A stretch of DNA of 64,000 nucleotides from JAEUIZ01 sp046155605. Its GTDB lineage: Bacteria > Planctomycetota > Phycisphaerae > Phycisphaerales > UBA1924. The notes beneath the pieces are model-generated. The model did not search any database, had not been told where the DNA came from, and was given only the letters and a program-made list of their open reading frames with translations. The stretch covers positions 1 to 64,000 of the forward strand of contig JBJXFQ010000098.1 in assembly GCA_046155605.1 (NCBI GenBank), given 5' to 3'. The position numbers and the translations under genes are program-made. Of this stretch, positions 24,837 through 33,490 are shown in pieces; position 1 is the first letter of the stretch, and the number at the start of each line of letters is the position of its first letter.

Positions 24837-25838
24837 CTACGCGTATCCAGTGACAAACGAAGCGACCGCCACGACCACGTCCGCCCGCGCGAAACTCCCG
24901 ATCAAACTCCCCACCACCAGCGTCCACCCATCGACCAGCACGAAAAGCAACAGTTTGAACGGAAGCGTGACGAGCACCGGCGGCAGCATCATCATGCTCA
25001 TCGAGATCAGCATCGTCGAGATCACCACGTCGATCACCAGGAACGGCAGATACAGCCGGAATCCCATCATGAACGCCGCCTTCAGTTCGCTCAGCATGAA
25101 TGCGGGCACGAGCGAGACCATGTCGGCATCGGCACGCGTCAGCAACGACGGATCACTCACGTCGATGCCCCGGTGGCCCATGATCATGTACAGGCTCGAC
25201 CAGTTCCCCGTCGCCTCGATCTGCGCGAACATGAAGTCACGCATCGGCTGCTTGGCCTTATTCCAGAGTGTGTCATAGTCCGTGATCTGCCCCTGCCTGA
25301 AGGGCACCACTGCTTCGGCATGGATCCTGTCCACCGTCGGTGCCATCACCACCATTGTCGCCATCAACGCGAGGCTGACCGTCACCTGCGGCGGCGGGAG
25401 CGACTGCGTGCCCAGCGCCTGCCGCAGCAGCGCCAGGACAATCAGGATGCGCACAAAGCAGGTCCCCATCAGCACGATCGACGGTGCCAGTGTGATCACC
25501 GTCAACAGGAGCATGATGTTGAGAACCGGCGAGAGGCCCGTGGGCCGATCACGATCCGGTGAGGCCGGTGCCTCAACCCCAGAGTACGTTCCGGGTCCGT
25601 ACTGCCCAGCGAGCAGTTCCCCAGCCCTCGCCATCATCTCCAGTGGGTTGATGGCGCCGCCAGACTGTTGCGTGAGCGATGCGGGCAGCGCGGCCCGCGG
25701 CACGCGCGCGATCTGTGTTGGTACGTCGTAGGAACTCCCGCCCCCGCTCACACCCCCACCTCTTGTGGGCTGTGCCGCGGCGGGAACAGCGATGAGAACC
25801 CAGGCGATCGCGGCAAGTGCGACAAGGAAGCGCATCAT
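24837..25838 (-). CDS. fliP: Flagellar export protein FliP, long N-terminal region
   Basis: 333 residues, against about 245 in enterobacteria. The signal peptide MMRFLVALAAIAWVLIAVPAAAQ is followed by about 90 residues of Gly/Ser/Pro-rich sequence absent from short FliPs. The conserved part includes SIVLMGTCFVRILIVLALLR, LWNKAKQPMRDFMF, VPAFMLSELKAAFMMGF and the ending MMMLPPVLVTLPFKLLLFVL. Its first bases overlap the fliO stop (ATGA). The extra region would lie on the periplasmic side. Confidence 0.95.
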   Translation of the reverse strand: MMRFLVALAAIAWVLIAVPAAAQPTRGGGVSGGGSSYDVPTQIARVPRAALPASLTQQSGGAINPLEMMARAGELLAGQYGPGTYSGVEAPASPDRDRPTGLSPVLNIMLLLTVITLAPSIVLMGTCFVRILIVLALLRQALGTQSLPPPQVTVSLALMATMVVMAPTVDRIHAEAVVPFRQGQITDYDTLWNKAKQPMRDFMFAQIEATGNWSSLYMIMGHRGIDVSDPSLLTRADADMVSLVPAFMLSELKAAFMMGFRLYLPFLVIDVVISTMLISMSMMMLPPVLVTLPFKLLLFVLVDGWTLVVGSLIGSFARADVVVAVASFVTGYA

Positions 25839-26539
25839 CCTCCACCTGCCTTGCCGCCCGTGCGGATGGCCGCGAGGCGGCGCGAGAGCATGCCTTGTTC
25901 GCCTGGTCGGCGGGTCAGATCAACGACGGGAATCCCGCCGCGCGAGGACGTGGTCGTGCGCACGCCGACGGTTGCCTCGTCGCGCTCGGCCGGAGCACGA
26001 TCGAATCGGTCAAGCAGCGACTGGAAGCGTCTGGACATGGATTCGCCCTCATCATCTCGGGTCTTGACGAGGAGCGAGGCGACGTCGTCGGGATCGGCGA
26101 CCTCGCAGAGGGTTGAGAAACTGGACGAGAGCCCGAGCCGACCTCCGCTGGATTGGGACAGGAGGAGAATGCGACGATCAAGGCGGAGGAGGACGAGCGT
26201 GGCACCTCGCGCGACGGGATAACGCCCCAGCACCTCGACAACGCCGGCGGGAGCGCGGCCGCCCGCGCCGAGAGCGGCACGCAGGCCGGGACTTCGCTTC
26301 GCGAGCACGCGAAGGCCCACCCCGACGCCGAGGGCAAGGGTGATGACAACGGCGAGGGAACCAACGAGACGCCAGGAGCCGCTCGCGGGATCGGCGGCAC
26401 GCAGAGATGCAGGATTGACGGCAACAGGCCGGGCTGGGCCGAGGCGGGCTCGTTCGATGTCGCCGGGAGTGTCTTTGCCGGCATGCACGGCGGTGGCCAG
26501 TGACAGAACCACCGCGAATGCCCAGCCTCGAATCCTCAC
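25835..26539 (-). CDS. fliO: FliO-like flagellar assembly protein
   Basis: 234 residues. A signal sequence (MRIRGWAFAVVLSLATAVHAG) and a second membrane segment (LVGSLAVVITLALGVGVGLRV, near residues 58-77) flank a short periplasmic part. After it comes the FliO-type beta region VVEVLGRYPVARGATLVLLRLDRRILLLSQ, then a charged, disordered tail. FliO helps assemble FliP rings. The family is poorly conserved, so the name rests on topology, this motif and its place directly before fliP. Confidence 0.85.
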   Translation of the reverse strand: MRIRGWAFAVVLSLATAVHAGKDTPGDIERARLGPARPVAVNPASLRAADPASGSWRLVGSLAVVITLALGVGVGLRVLAKRSPGLRAALGAGGRAPAGVVEVLGRYPVARGATLVLLRLDRRILLLSQSSGGRLGLSSSFSTLCEVADPDDVASLLVKTRDDEGESMSRRFQSLLDRFDRAPAERDEATVGVRTTTSSRGGIPVVDLTRRPGEQGMLSRRLAAIRTGGKAGGG

Positions 26540-26593
26540 ATCGCCCTCCTGGCGTTACTGGGGAGGCTCCGCTCCCACACCACCCGCGAACTC

Positions 26594-27103
26594 TCAACCC
26601 TTGGCTTGCTTGGCCTTGGCGGCGGCCTTTTCGTTCGAGTCGGCACCGATGATCTCATGGATGCGGACGCAGAAGTTGTCGTTCAGGACGAGCACCTCGC
26701 CGCGCGCGATGTGGCGATGGTTCACATAGACATCGACGGGGTCACCGGCGAGTTTGTCGAGTTCGACAACCGCGCCCTCGGTGAGTTTGAGCACATCCTC
26801 GACCAGCATGCGGGTGCGCCCGAGTTCGATCGTGACGTTCAGGTTGACGTCGGACAGCAGTTCGATCCCTTTGGCACCGGCACCGTTTGAGGCCGGCGCG
26901 AAGTTCTCGAGTTGAACCGGGGCGGCCTGGGCCATGGCCTCGGCCATCGCGGCTGCAACGGGGTCTTCGTCCTCCGGCACGGCGGCTGGAGGCGGGGCCG
27001 GCTCAGGATCGTTGAGACTGGCGATGGCGGCCTGTGCGGCGGCGAGCGCTGCCTCGGCCTGCGTGCTCGCTGTTGATGCCTGATTTGGTTGGGTTTCGGC
27101 CAT
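26594..27103 (-). CDS. fliN: Flagellar motor switch protein FliN
   Basis: 169 residues from ATG 27103, preceded by GGAAGGTAGCC. Residues about 1-85 are Ala/Pro/Gln-rich and probably disordered. The C-terminal SpoA domain has LLSDVNLNVTIELGRTRMLV, VLKLTEGAVVELDKLAGDPV, VDVYVNHRHIARGEVLVLND and FCVRIHEII, a full match to FliN. It forms the cytoplasmic C-ring. It is the first gene of this flagellar run; the operon promoter should lie in 27104-27354. Confidence 0.93.
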   Translation of the reverse strand: MAETQPNQASTASTQAEAALAAAQAAIASLNDPEPAPPPAAVPEDEDPVAAAMAEAMAQAAPVQLENFAPASNGAGAKGIELLSDVNLNVTIELGRTRMLVEDVLKLTEGAVVELDKLAGDPVDVYVNHRHIARGEVLVLNDNFCVRIHEIIGADSNEKAAAKAKQAKG

Positions 27104-27354
27104 CCTGGCTACCTTCCGCGCGACAGGCCAACTCCGTGGCGGGCGCGATTCGGTCATCGGACATCGCCGCTCACTCGCGCCAGTTTTGACCGGCAACGCG
27201 CAAAGTCTGCGGGCGGAGGGCGCAAGGGACTGCGTCGCTGCTCCAACCACTTCCCGACCGCCAGACGCCAGCCACCGCGTGACGTACGCAAGAGGCACTC
27301 TCGCGATCACTGCGGAGCGTGCTCGCCATCGCAACCGGCGGTGCAGCCAGCCTG
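27104..27354. other. Intergenic region upstream of fliN
   Basis: About 250 bases without a supported gene. The FliN frame stays open through it but has no ribosome site or family similarity. It must contain the promoter for the fliN-flhG run, yet no clear sigma-54 (GG-N10-GC) or sigma-28 element was found by eye. Confidence 0.5.
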
Positions 27355-27388
27355 ATAAAAACACCGACCGCCAATCACAGCGGTCGGT
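27355..27388 (-). terminator. Rho-independent terminator of the GC-dockerin gene
   Basis: A perfect 9-bp stem, ACCGACCGC (27363-27371) with GCGGTCGGT (27380-27388), is followed on the minus strand by GTTTTTAT. It lies 36 bases after the stop of the minus-strand gene at 27425-29050 and insulates the flagellar operon. Confidence 0.85.
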
Positions 27389-27424
27389 GACCTGTCGTCG
27401 AAATGTCGAGCGTTTGCCGCGGCC

Positions 27425-29050
27425 CTATGGTGCCGAGCAACCCGCTGCAAAGACGTTGAGGAAGCAGAGGAAGTCGTTCACGTTCAGCACCGGCGCCGTC
27501 GTGCTCCCGTCACAGTTGGCTACCGGATCGTTCGCGGCAAACTTGTTCAGGAAGCATGTAAAGTCGTTGACGTTGAGGAACGGAATGATCGTGCTGCCGT
27601 CGCAGTTGGCGTAGCAGGTACTGGTCGACGGCGTGAAGACGCGAAGTCGAAGGATCGCATCGCCGACATCGGTACCCGTGCTGCCGACGCCCGCCGTGGC
27701 CGTAAACGTCGCGCCGAAGTAGAGCCAGCCGTCGTCGGTGAGGAAGACGTCGTCATTTCCGAACGTGCGGATGTAGACGTTGTCGTCATAGATGCCGTTG
27801 TCGTCGAGGTCGATGGGGTCGCCCTCGCGCGCCACCACGCTGCGCACGCCCGCGCGGTCGAGCACGAGCACGGCGTTGTTGGTCAGTGCCGCGTCGGTCA
27901 CGCCGCCAATGATGTAGTCGCCCAGACTGTTGCCGCACATGAGGAAGAAGGTCGCGGTGAAGTCGGTGTTGCCCCACAGTTCGGCCCCACCCGCGATTGG
28001 ATTCAGCGGGTGTCCAGCCTTGCGGCAGGCGATAACCACGCCGTTCCGCACCACATAGTCCTCGTCCACGTCCGTCGTGTTCCCGCGGCAATACCAATCG
28101 CCACCGGGCGACATGGCCGCCTCGGTCAGCCCGGCGGTGCTCGTCGCGGGCAACGGATTGGCGAGCGTCGGGATCACCGTGGTGCCCTCGCGCAGGACGA
28201 CCGTGCCGTTGACAACAACGATGCCGTCCGTGTTCGTGACCGTCGACTCGTCGCCGAGCACGAGCCAGTTCGCGCCTGTCGCATCGACATGCAAATCGCC
28301 GGCGAAGCAGGTCTGGAAGGTGTTGACCCCGCCCGTGAAGGTCGTCGTGGCCTCCTGCGCCAGCGCGTTGGCCCCGAGCAGGACGCATCGGTCGTTCGTC
28401 GTGGTGACCGGCGGCGTTGTCGCCGCGTCGACAAACAGGTTGACCACCGCGCCCACGTCTCCGCCGTTCGTGATGTTCGCGCTGTCGATCGTGATGCCGT
28501 AGCGCGCGCCAGTCGGCAACGGCGACTGCGTCGTCGCCACGCCCTCCCGGCATGGCAGCGAATCAAACACCGGCCCGCCCGAGAACGTGTACTTGGCGAT
28601 CAACTCGTCATCGGTCGTCGCACCCGCGATGTCGTTGGCAAACACCACCGAGCCCGAGTTGTTCACGCTGCAACGCTGATCGAAGAGGCCCCAGTTGCGA
28701 GTGCCATCAAATGGCGTGAGCGTTCCCTCTCGCGCGACGACATAGCCGCAGCCCGTACCGGCACAGGAAAGGTCCACCAGCAGGATCACATCGTCCTCGG
28801 TCGTCGCCAGATTCGACGATGCCTTGATGACCCAGAACTGCCCGTTGCCGCTGCGATACGGACGGTCGAGCGCGGCACCCGCGGTAGTGGACTCAAAGAC
28901 CGTGCCCGCCACCAGCCCCGGCACCTGCCGCTTCGCCAGCGGCGCGGTCGCGACCTCCGTGAACACCACCTCCGGCCCGATGGTCTGGGCCGCACAGGGC
29001 AAACCAGCAGCAAGAGCGAGAGCGACGCCGAGCGGGAACGACTTCGTCAT
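27425..29050 (-). CDS. Secreted protein with two GC-type dockerin-like repeats
   Basis: 541 residues from ATG 29050, which has GGAGGCCAAC upstream. The signal peptide MTKSFPLGVALALAAGLPCAAQ is followed by a beta-rich body with repeated YVVAREGTLTPFDG- and VLREGTTVIPTLANP-type units, suggesting a propeller-like repeat domain of the kind that handles 'REG..' motifs in planctomycete exported proteins. Two C-terminal repeats contain NCDGSTIIPFLNVNDFTCF and NCDGSTTAPVLNVNDFLCF, ending AAGCSAP. No enzyme motif is seen. It is probably a surface-anchored or matrix protein. A T-run terminator follows. Confidence 0.8.
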   Translation of the reverse strand: MTKSFPLGVALALAAGLPCAAQTIGPEVVFTEVATAPLAKRQVPGLVAGTVFESTTAGAALDRPYRSGNGQFWVIKASSNLATTEDDVILLVDLSCAGTGCGYVVAREGTLTPFDGTRNWGLFDQRCSVNNSGSVVFANDIAGATTDDELIAKYTFSGGPVFDSLPCREGVATTQSPLPTGARYGITIDSANITNGGDVGAVVNLFVDAATTPPVTTTNDRCVLLGANALAQEATTTFTGGVNTFQTCFAGDLHVDATGANWLVLGDESTVTNTDGIVVVNGTVVLREGTTVIPTLANPLPATSTAGLTEAAMSPGGDWYCRGNTTDVDEDYVVRNGVVIACRKAGHPLNPIAGGAELWGNTDFTATFFLMCGNSLGDYIIGGVTDAALTNNAVLVLDRAGVRSVVAREGDPIDLDDNGIYDDNVYIRTFGNDDVFLTDDGWLYFGATFTATAGVGSTGTDVGDAILRLRVFTPSTSTCYANCDGSTIIPFLNVNDFTCFLNKFAANDPVANCDGSTTAPVLNVNDFLCFLNVFAAGCSAP

Positions 29051-29410
29051 GTTGGCCTCCTCACGCCCGCCCCTGCGCGGCGGCAAGGAGGGCGGTGTTG
29101 CACCACGCACCGAGGGAAACTGCCCTCCCGGCGATCGGTGTCGCATCCAGACTACCCGAAAACCTGCGTCGGGTCAAGATATTGATTGCATTTCATTCCA
29201 AATGTCACCCGACAAGCCGCCGTTGCCGCTGGTTGGCACGTTCCAGCCTCAGACGTCAGGCATCAGAGCCTGATCCGACTGTGAAGTTCTGATAAAGCCC
29301 GAGCCCTGAGTTCGCAGCCGCGCGCGGCACACGCCAATGCGTCCGTCCGACGCTCGGCCACATCGCTGACCTGTTCACAGCCGCCCGCCACGGCCCATCT
29401 ACCATCCCCC
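29051..29410. other. Divergent intergenic region
   Basis: 360 bases between the GC-dockerin gene and mnmA, which are transcribed away from each other. Bases 29175-29215 are notably AT-rich for this genome (ttgattgcatttcattccaa) and are the best place for a promoter, but no strong -35/-10 pair was settled. No small gene or RNA was recognised. Confidence 0.5.
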
Positions 29411-30619
29411 GTGAACACTCGCGGCAAGGTTCTGGTGGCCATGTCAGGCGGCGTCGATTCTTCCGTCGCCGCGGCGATCCTCTGCCGCGATGGCTGGGAC
29501 GTTATCGGCTGCTTCATGCGCCTCGGGACGCCCGGCGAATCGCTCGAACCCGAATCTCACGCCGGCACCTGCGCAACCCCCGACCGTGCCGACAAGACAC
29601 ACTCGGTCGGCCCGCGCCGCGTCCCGCTCAAGGTCCAGCACCGCGGCTGCTGCTCCGTGGGCGATGCCGCCGACGCACGCCTCGTCGCCGCGGAACTCGG
29701 CATCCCGCTCTACGTCTGCAACTTCCGCGACGACTTCGGACGCATCATCGGCTACTTCGCGGACGAGTACGCCCGCGGCCGAACGCCCAATCCGTGCGTC
29801 CGGTGCAACGACTGGCTCAAGTTCGGCAAACTCCGCGATTACGCCCGTTCGCTCGGGGCCGATTTCGTCGCCAGCGGCCACTATGCCCGGATCGAGCGCG
29901 ATTCCGATGGCCACGCAACGCTCCTGCGCGGGCTCGATGCCGCCAAGGACCAGTCGTATGTGCTCTTCGGGCTCAGCGGCGAGGCGCTCGCCGGCATGAT
30001 GCTCCCGATCGGCGAGATGGCCAAGCCCGACGTGCGCGCGCTCGCACGCGAACTCGGGCTGCCCGTTTCGGCCAAGCCCGATTCCCAGGAGATCTGCTTC
30101 GTCCCCGACGACGACTATGCGGGCCTCGTCGAGCGGCTTCGACCCGAACTCGCGGCCGAGGGTGAGGTAGTCGATGAAACGGGGCGTGTGTTGGGCCGAC
30201 ATCGCGGACACCATCGGCTGACCATCGGGCAGCGCCGCGGCGTGGGCACGGCGCTCGGCGCACGCACCTATGTCGTCTCCAAGGACGCCGCCACGAATCG
30301 TGTCGTTCTCGGACCACGCGAATCGCTCGCTTGCTCCGCTTGTGAAGTCGGCGAGGCCAACTGGCTCTCGGCGGGCTGGCCGGGCGGTGAGTGGCGGGCG
30401 TGCCTGGTGCAGTATCGTGCGCACGGAGAGGCTCTGCCGGCGCGCGCGCGCGCGCTCGGTACCTCGTCGCTTGAGACACCATCCGGGCGGCGCGAGCGGT
30501 TTGAGGTTCAGTTTGACGCGGAAGCCACGGCCGTCGCGCCGGGTCAGGCGTTGGTGGTGTACGACCACAAGAGGCCCGAGCGGCTGTTAGGCGGAGGCTG
30601 GATCGAGCGAACGGCCTGA
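29411..30619 (+). CDS. mnmA: tRNA-specific 2-thiouridylase MnmA
   Basis: 402 residues from GTG 29411. The PP-loop is VLVAMSGGVDSSVAAAIL. NPCVRCNDWLKFGKLRDYA supplies the first catalytic Cys and SQEICFVPDDDY the second; DQSYVLFGLS and HHRLTIGQRRGVG are also family motifs. It makes 2-thiouridine at the wobble position of tRNA-Lys/Glu/Gln using persulfide sulfur. An insertion of about 25 residues follows the first beta-alpha unit (ESHAGTCATPDRADKTH), which is unusual. It ends five bases from the converging subtilase gene. Confidence 0.95.
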   Translation: MNTRGKVLVAMSGGVDSSVAAAILCRDGWDVIGCFMRLGTPGESLEPESHAGTCATPDRADKTHSVGPRRVPLKVQHRGCCSVGDAADARLVAAELGIPLYVCNFRDDFGRIIGYFADEYARGRTPNPCVRCNDWLKFGKLRDYARSLGADFVASGHYARIERDSDGHATLLRGLDAAKDQSYVLFGLSGEALAGMMLPIGEMAKPDVRALARELGLPVSAKPDSQEICFVPDDDYAGLVERLRPELAAEGEVVDETGRVLGRHRGHHRLTIGQRRGVGTALGARTYVVSKDAATNRVVLGPRESLACSACEVGEANWLSAGWPGGEWRACLVQYRAHGEALPARARALGTSSLETPSGRRERFEVQFDAEATAVAPGQALVVYDHKRPERLLGGGWIERTA

Positions 30620-30624
30620 GCGCG

Positions 30625-33318
30625 CTACGCCAGGTTATCGACGCGCTCGATGCGGATGGTGTCGGCGGAGACCGGCGCGCCGACGACGGTGCTCAGTGTG
30701 ACGCGGAGCGAGTTGCCGGTGATTGAGACAACGCCGAGGTCTTCGTAGCCAAGTCCCGAGATCACGCGATCAACCGGCGCGGTGCGTTGGTCAACCTCGA
30801 CGCTGGAAACGATGGAAATGCCGTTGGCGATGGTGTAGGAGGCGTTCTGCGCGAGCGTGGTGCCGGGCTGCCAGGTGGCCAGGACACGGTATTGGCCCGC
30901 GGTGATGCCGGTGAAGTTCCAGGTGGCGCTCCCGACGCCGGTGGTGCCGGAGCGAAGGCTGTCGGCCCCCGCGCCGCGGGCGAGCGTCGACCATGTGCCG
31001 ACGCGCGAGAATCCCGCTGCGCCGTCGTCGATCGATCGTGTGACCGCCGAGGCGGTGGCGGTGACATTGAACGCGAAGTCGCCCTCGTCGGAGTCGTTCG
31101 AGTGGACGACGATCTGGCCGGCGTAGGTGCCTGGTGCGCCGGCATTGAAGCGCACGGCGAACGTCGCGGAACTGCCCGGCGCGATCGTCGAGACCTCGGG
31201 TGCGGAGACGAGGGAGAAGCCGGTGGGCAGATCAATGGCGTTGCCGAGCGTGAGGTTTGTGTCGCCGACGTTCCGGATCGTGAAGGTCTTCGTGACGGGG
31301 ACGCCCGAGGGCGTGCTGCCGAACGCGACCGTCGTCGCCCCGGCGTTGACAAGGCCCGCGGCAGCGCGCACGCTGATCTCCGGACCGCCGAAGAGGTTGT
31401 CGAGCCGCTCGATGCGCACGGCGTCAGCGACGACAGTCCCCGACATCGTGTTGGCGACGCGCACGACGATGCGAGACGTGCTCACGTCATACACGCCGAG
31501 GTATTCCCAGTTCGCGCCGGATGCCGTGAGGTCGTTGGGCGCGATGCGCTGGCTGAGCGTAACGGCGTCGAGTTGCGACAAGCCGTCGGTGATGGTGAAG
31601 GGGGCGTCCACGGCATACGCGGTGCCGATGGGGAACGAGACCGAGATCGCGTACTGGCCCGGATCGAGATTCGAGAAACTCCAGGTGGCGGTCGCGGTGC
31701 CCGCGCCGCGCGCGGCGACGCGTGAGTCGGCGGTGTAGCCGCGCGTCGTAACACTCCATGTGCCGGTGGTGGCAAAGCCGCTCACGCCGTCGTCGAGGAT
31801 GCGGGAGAAGGTAGTCGCGGTGCCACTGACGTTGATGCGGAAGGTCGGCTCGTCGCTGTCGTTGGTGGCGAAGGTGAACTGGCCGGTGGCCGCGCCCGCC
31901 GAACCTGCGTCGAAGCGCACACGGAAGGTCGTGGAGCCGCCTGGAGCGACGGTAGAACTCGCGAAGTTCGAGACGATCGAGAACCCGTCCGGCGCGGCAA
32001 GGTCGGAGAGGGTCAGATCTTCCGGGCCAGCGTTGCGCACGGTAATGGTCTTGTAGACAGGCGTGCCGCTGGGCGTGGTGCCGAAGGCGACCGTGCCGGA
32101 GTTGTCGGCGAGTTCCGCCGTGCCGTTGAAGACGCGGACTTCGGAGCCCGTGGTCGGAGCCATGGCCTGGATCTCGCGCGCCATCGCCAGCGCATCGACA
32201 CGGCGATAGGTCTGGTTCGTGTTGGTGACGTTGTCGTTCTCGTCGTCGCCGTCGGTGATGGAGACGCCCGTAGAATGGAGCAGCGTCCGCATCTCGGCGA
32301 GCGTGAGGCGGCGACCCAGGAGTTGGTCGGAGAGTTGCTGCGCGAGGACGACAAGGCCCGCGACGTGCGGCGAGGCCTGGCTCGTGCCGTGCTGCGTGAG
32401 CGTGCCGCCGGTCGGCCCCGCGCCGGTGACGGGCGCGCCGGGCGCGAAGACCTGGCCGAACGCCGTGGTGCGTTGCGAGAACGGCGTGATTCGATCGGCG
32501 GCGGTCGAATAGGCCTGCGCACCGGAGGCGTATCCCATGCTCCCGATGTTGCGGTCATAGACCGCGCCGACGGTCAGCACATTCGGATCGGCCGCCGGAT
32601 ACGCCACGCCCTGCGTGTTGAAGCGGGAGAAGTCGTTGCCCGCCGCGGCGACGACCATGACATTCGATCCGGCGAGCGCGGACAACTCGTCGCCGATGCC
32701 GTAGAGCGACCGCTGGGAGTTGTAGTTGCCGCTGTCACCCAGCGACATGTTGATGCTGACGATGTTGTAGGTGGAGGCGTTGGCGACGCACCACTGGAGG
32801 GCACGCTCGACATAGGTGAAGTTGCCACCGCCGGCGTTGGTGAAGACCTTGAGGTGGATGATGTTGACGCCCGGGGCCATGCCGCGATAGGTCGCGTTCT
32901 GGGAGCCGATGATGCTGGAGACGTTGGACCCGTGGCCGTTGACGTCGGAAGCGTCGGCGTCGTTGTCGGCGAAGTCATAGGAATAGACGATGCGGTCGGC
33001 GATGCCGTTGCTGTTCGAGTCCGGCCCGAAGAAGGAGTGGTTGCGGTCGATACCGGTGTCGAGGATGACGGCGGAATAGCCGGTGCCGGTGATGCCGGAG
33101 AGGCCGGGGTCGGCGCGAAGGTCGTCGATGTTGATGAGCGAATCGGCCGTGGCGTCCTGCGTGTGGGCATCGGCGACGGATTCGGGCGCGATGATCGGCG
33201 CGTCCGAGGCCGTGGTCGAGATGAAAAAGGGCGAGTTGTATACCGAGGCAGACATCAGCATCCGCGGCTCGAGGGACTCCAACTGCGTGTGATCGCCGGC
33301 GAAGGGCTGAGCTCGCAT
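30625..33318 (-). CDS. Large secreted subtilisin-like serine protease (S8) with LEPRMLMS signal
   Basis: 897 residues from ATG 33318 with GGAGGTCCGT upstream. Residues 16-23 are LEPRMLMS, a planctomycete exported-protein motif. The S8 triad is in AVILDTGIDRNHSFFG (Asp near 84), DVNGHGSNVSSIIG (His near 128) and HGTSQASPHVAGL (Ser near 314). After the protease come two copies of a pair: a choice-of-anchor-D/Hydin-like domain (TTPSGTPVYKTITVRNAG; STPSGVPVTKTFTIRNVG) and a golvesin-like beta domain (ILDDGVSGFATTGTWSV; SIDDGAAGFSRVGTWST). Each copy ends IRIERVDNL. It is probably cell-surface associated. Confidence 0.88.
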   Translation of the reverse strand: MRAQPFAGDHTQLESLEPRMLMSASVYNSPFFISTTASDAPIIAPESVADAHTQDATADSLINIDDLRADPGLSGITGTGYSAVILDTGIDRNHSFFGPDSNSNGIADRIVYSYDFADNDADASDVNGHGSNVSSIIGSQNATYRGMAPGVNIIHLKVFTNAGGGNFTYVERALQWCVANASTYNIVSINMSLGDSGNYNSQRSLYGIGDELSALAGSNVMVVAAAGNDFSRFNTQGVAYPAADPNVLTVGAVYDRNIGSMGYASGAQAYSTAADRITPFSQRTTAFGQVFAPGAPVTGAGPTGGTLTQHGTSQASPHVAGLVVLAQQLSDQLLGRRLTLAEMRTLLHSTGVSITDGDDENDNVTNTNQTYRRVDALAMAREIQAMAPTTGSEVRVFNGTAELADNSGTVAFGTTPSGTPVYKTITVRNAGPEDLTLSDLAAPDGFSIVSNFASSTVAPGGSTTFRVRFDAGSAGAATGQFTFATNDSDEPTFRINVSGTATTFSRILDDGVSGFATTGTWSVTTRGYTADSRVAARGAGTATATWSFSNLDPGQYAISVSFPIGTAYAVDAPFTITDGLSQLDAVTLSQRIAPNDLTASGANWEYLGVYDVSTSRIVVRVANTMSGTVVADAVRIERLDNLFGGPEISVRAAAGLVNAGATTVAFGSTPSGVPVTKTFTIRNVGDTNLTLGNAIDLPTGFSLVSAPEVSTIAPGSSATFAVRFNAGAPGTYAGQIVVHSNDSDEGDFAFNVTATASAVTRSIDDGAAGFSRVGTWSTLARGAGADSLRSGTTGVGSATWNFTGITAGQYRVLATWQPGTTLAQNASYTIANGISIVSSVEVDQRTAPVDRVISGLGYEDLGVVSITGNSLRVTLSTVVGAPVSADTIRIERVDNLA

Positions 33319-33490
33319 ACGGACCTCCTGCGGCGATGGGCCGCTGGGGGAGAGATGCGAAACGAGGGCTCGGCGGGCCAGCGCCGGCGTGGGCAAGGCG
33401 GCCCGAGGCAGGTTCTCGGGCGGTGGCGATCGTCATTGCCCGCACGCGCGGACGCCCCTAGATTTGAGCCCCAACGGTGGAGGTCCGACA

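Noticed and set aside
27104..27354. Search for sigma-54 or sigma-28 elements before fliN
   Set aside because: GG/GC spacing does not match at any position I tried; absence by eye is not proof.
29175..29215. AT-rich stretch that could hold a promoter for either divergent gene
   Set aside because: No -35/-10 pair with acceptable spacing could be chosen over alternatives.
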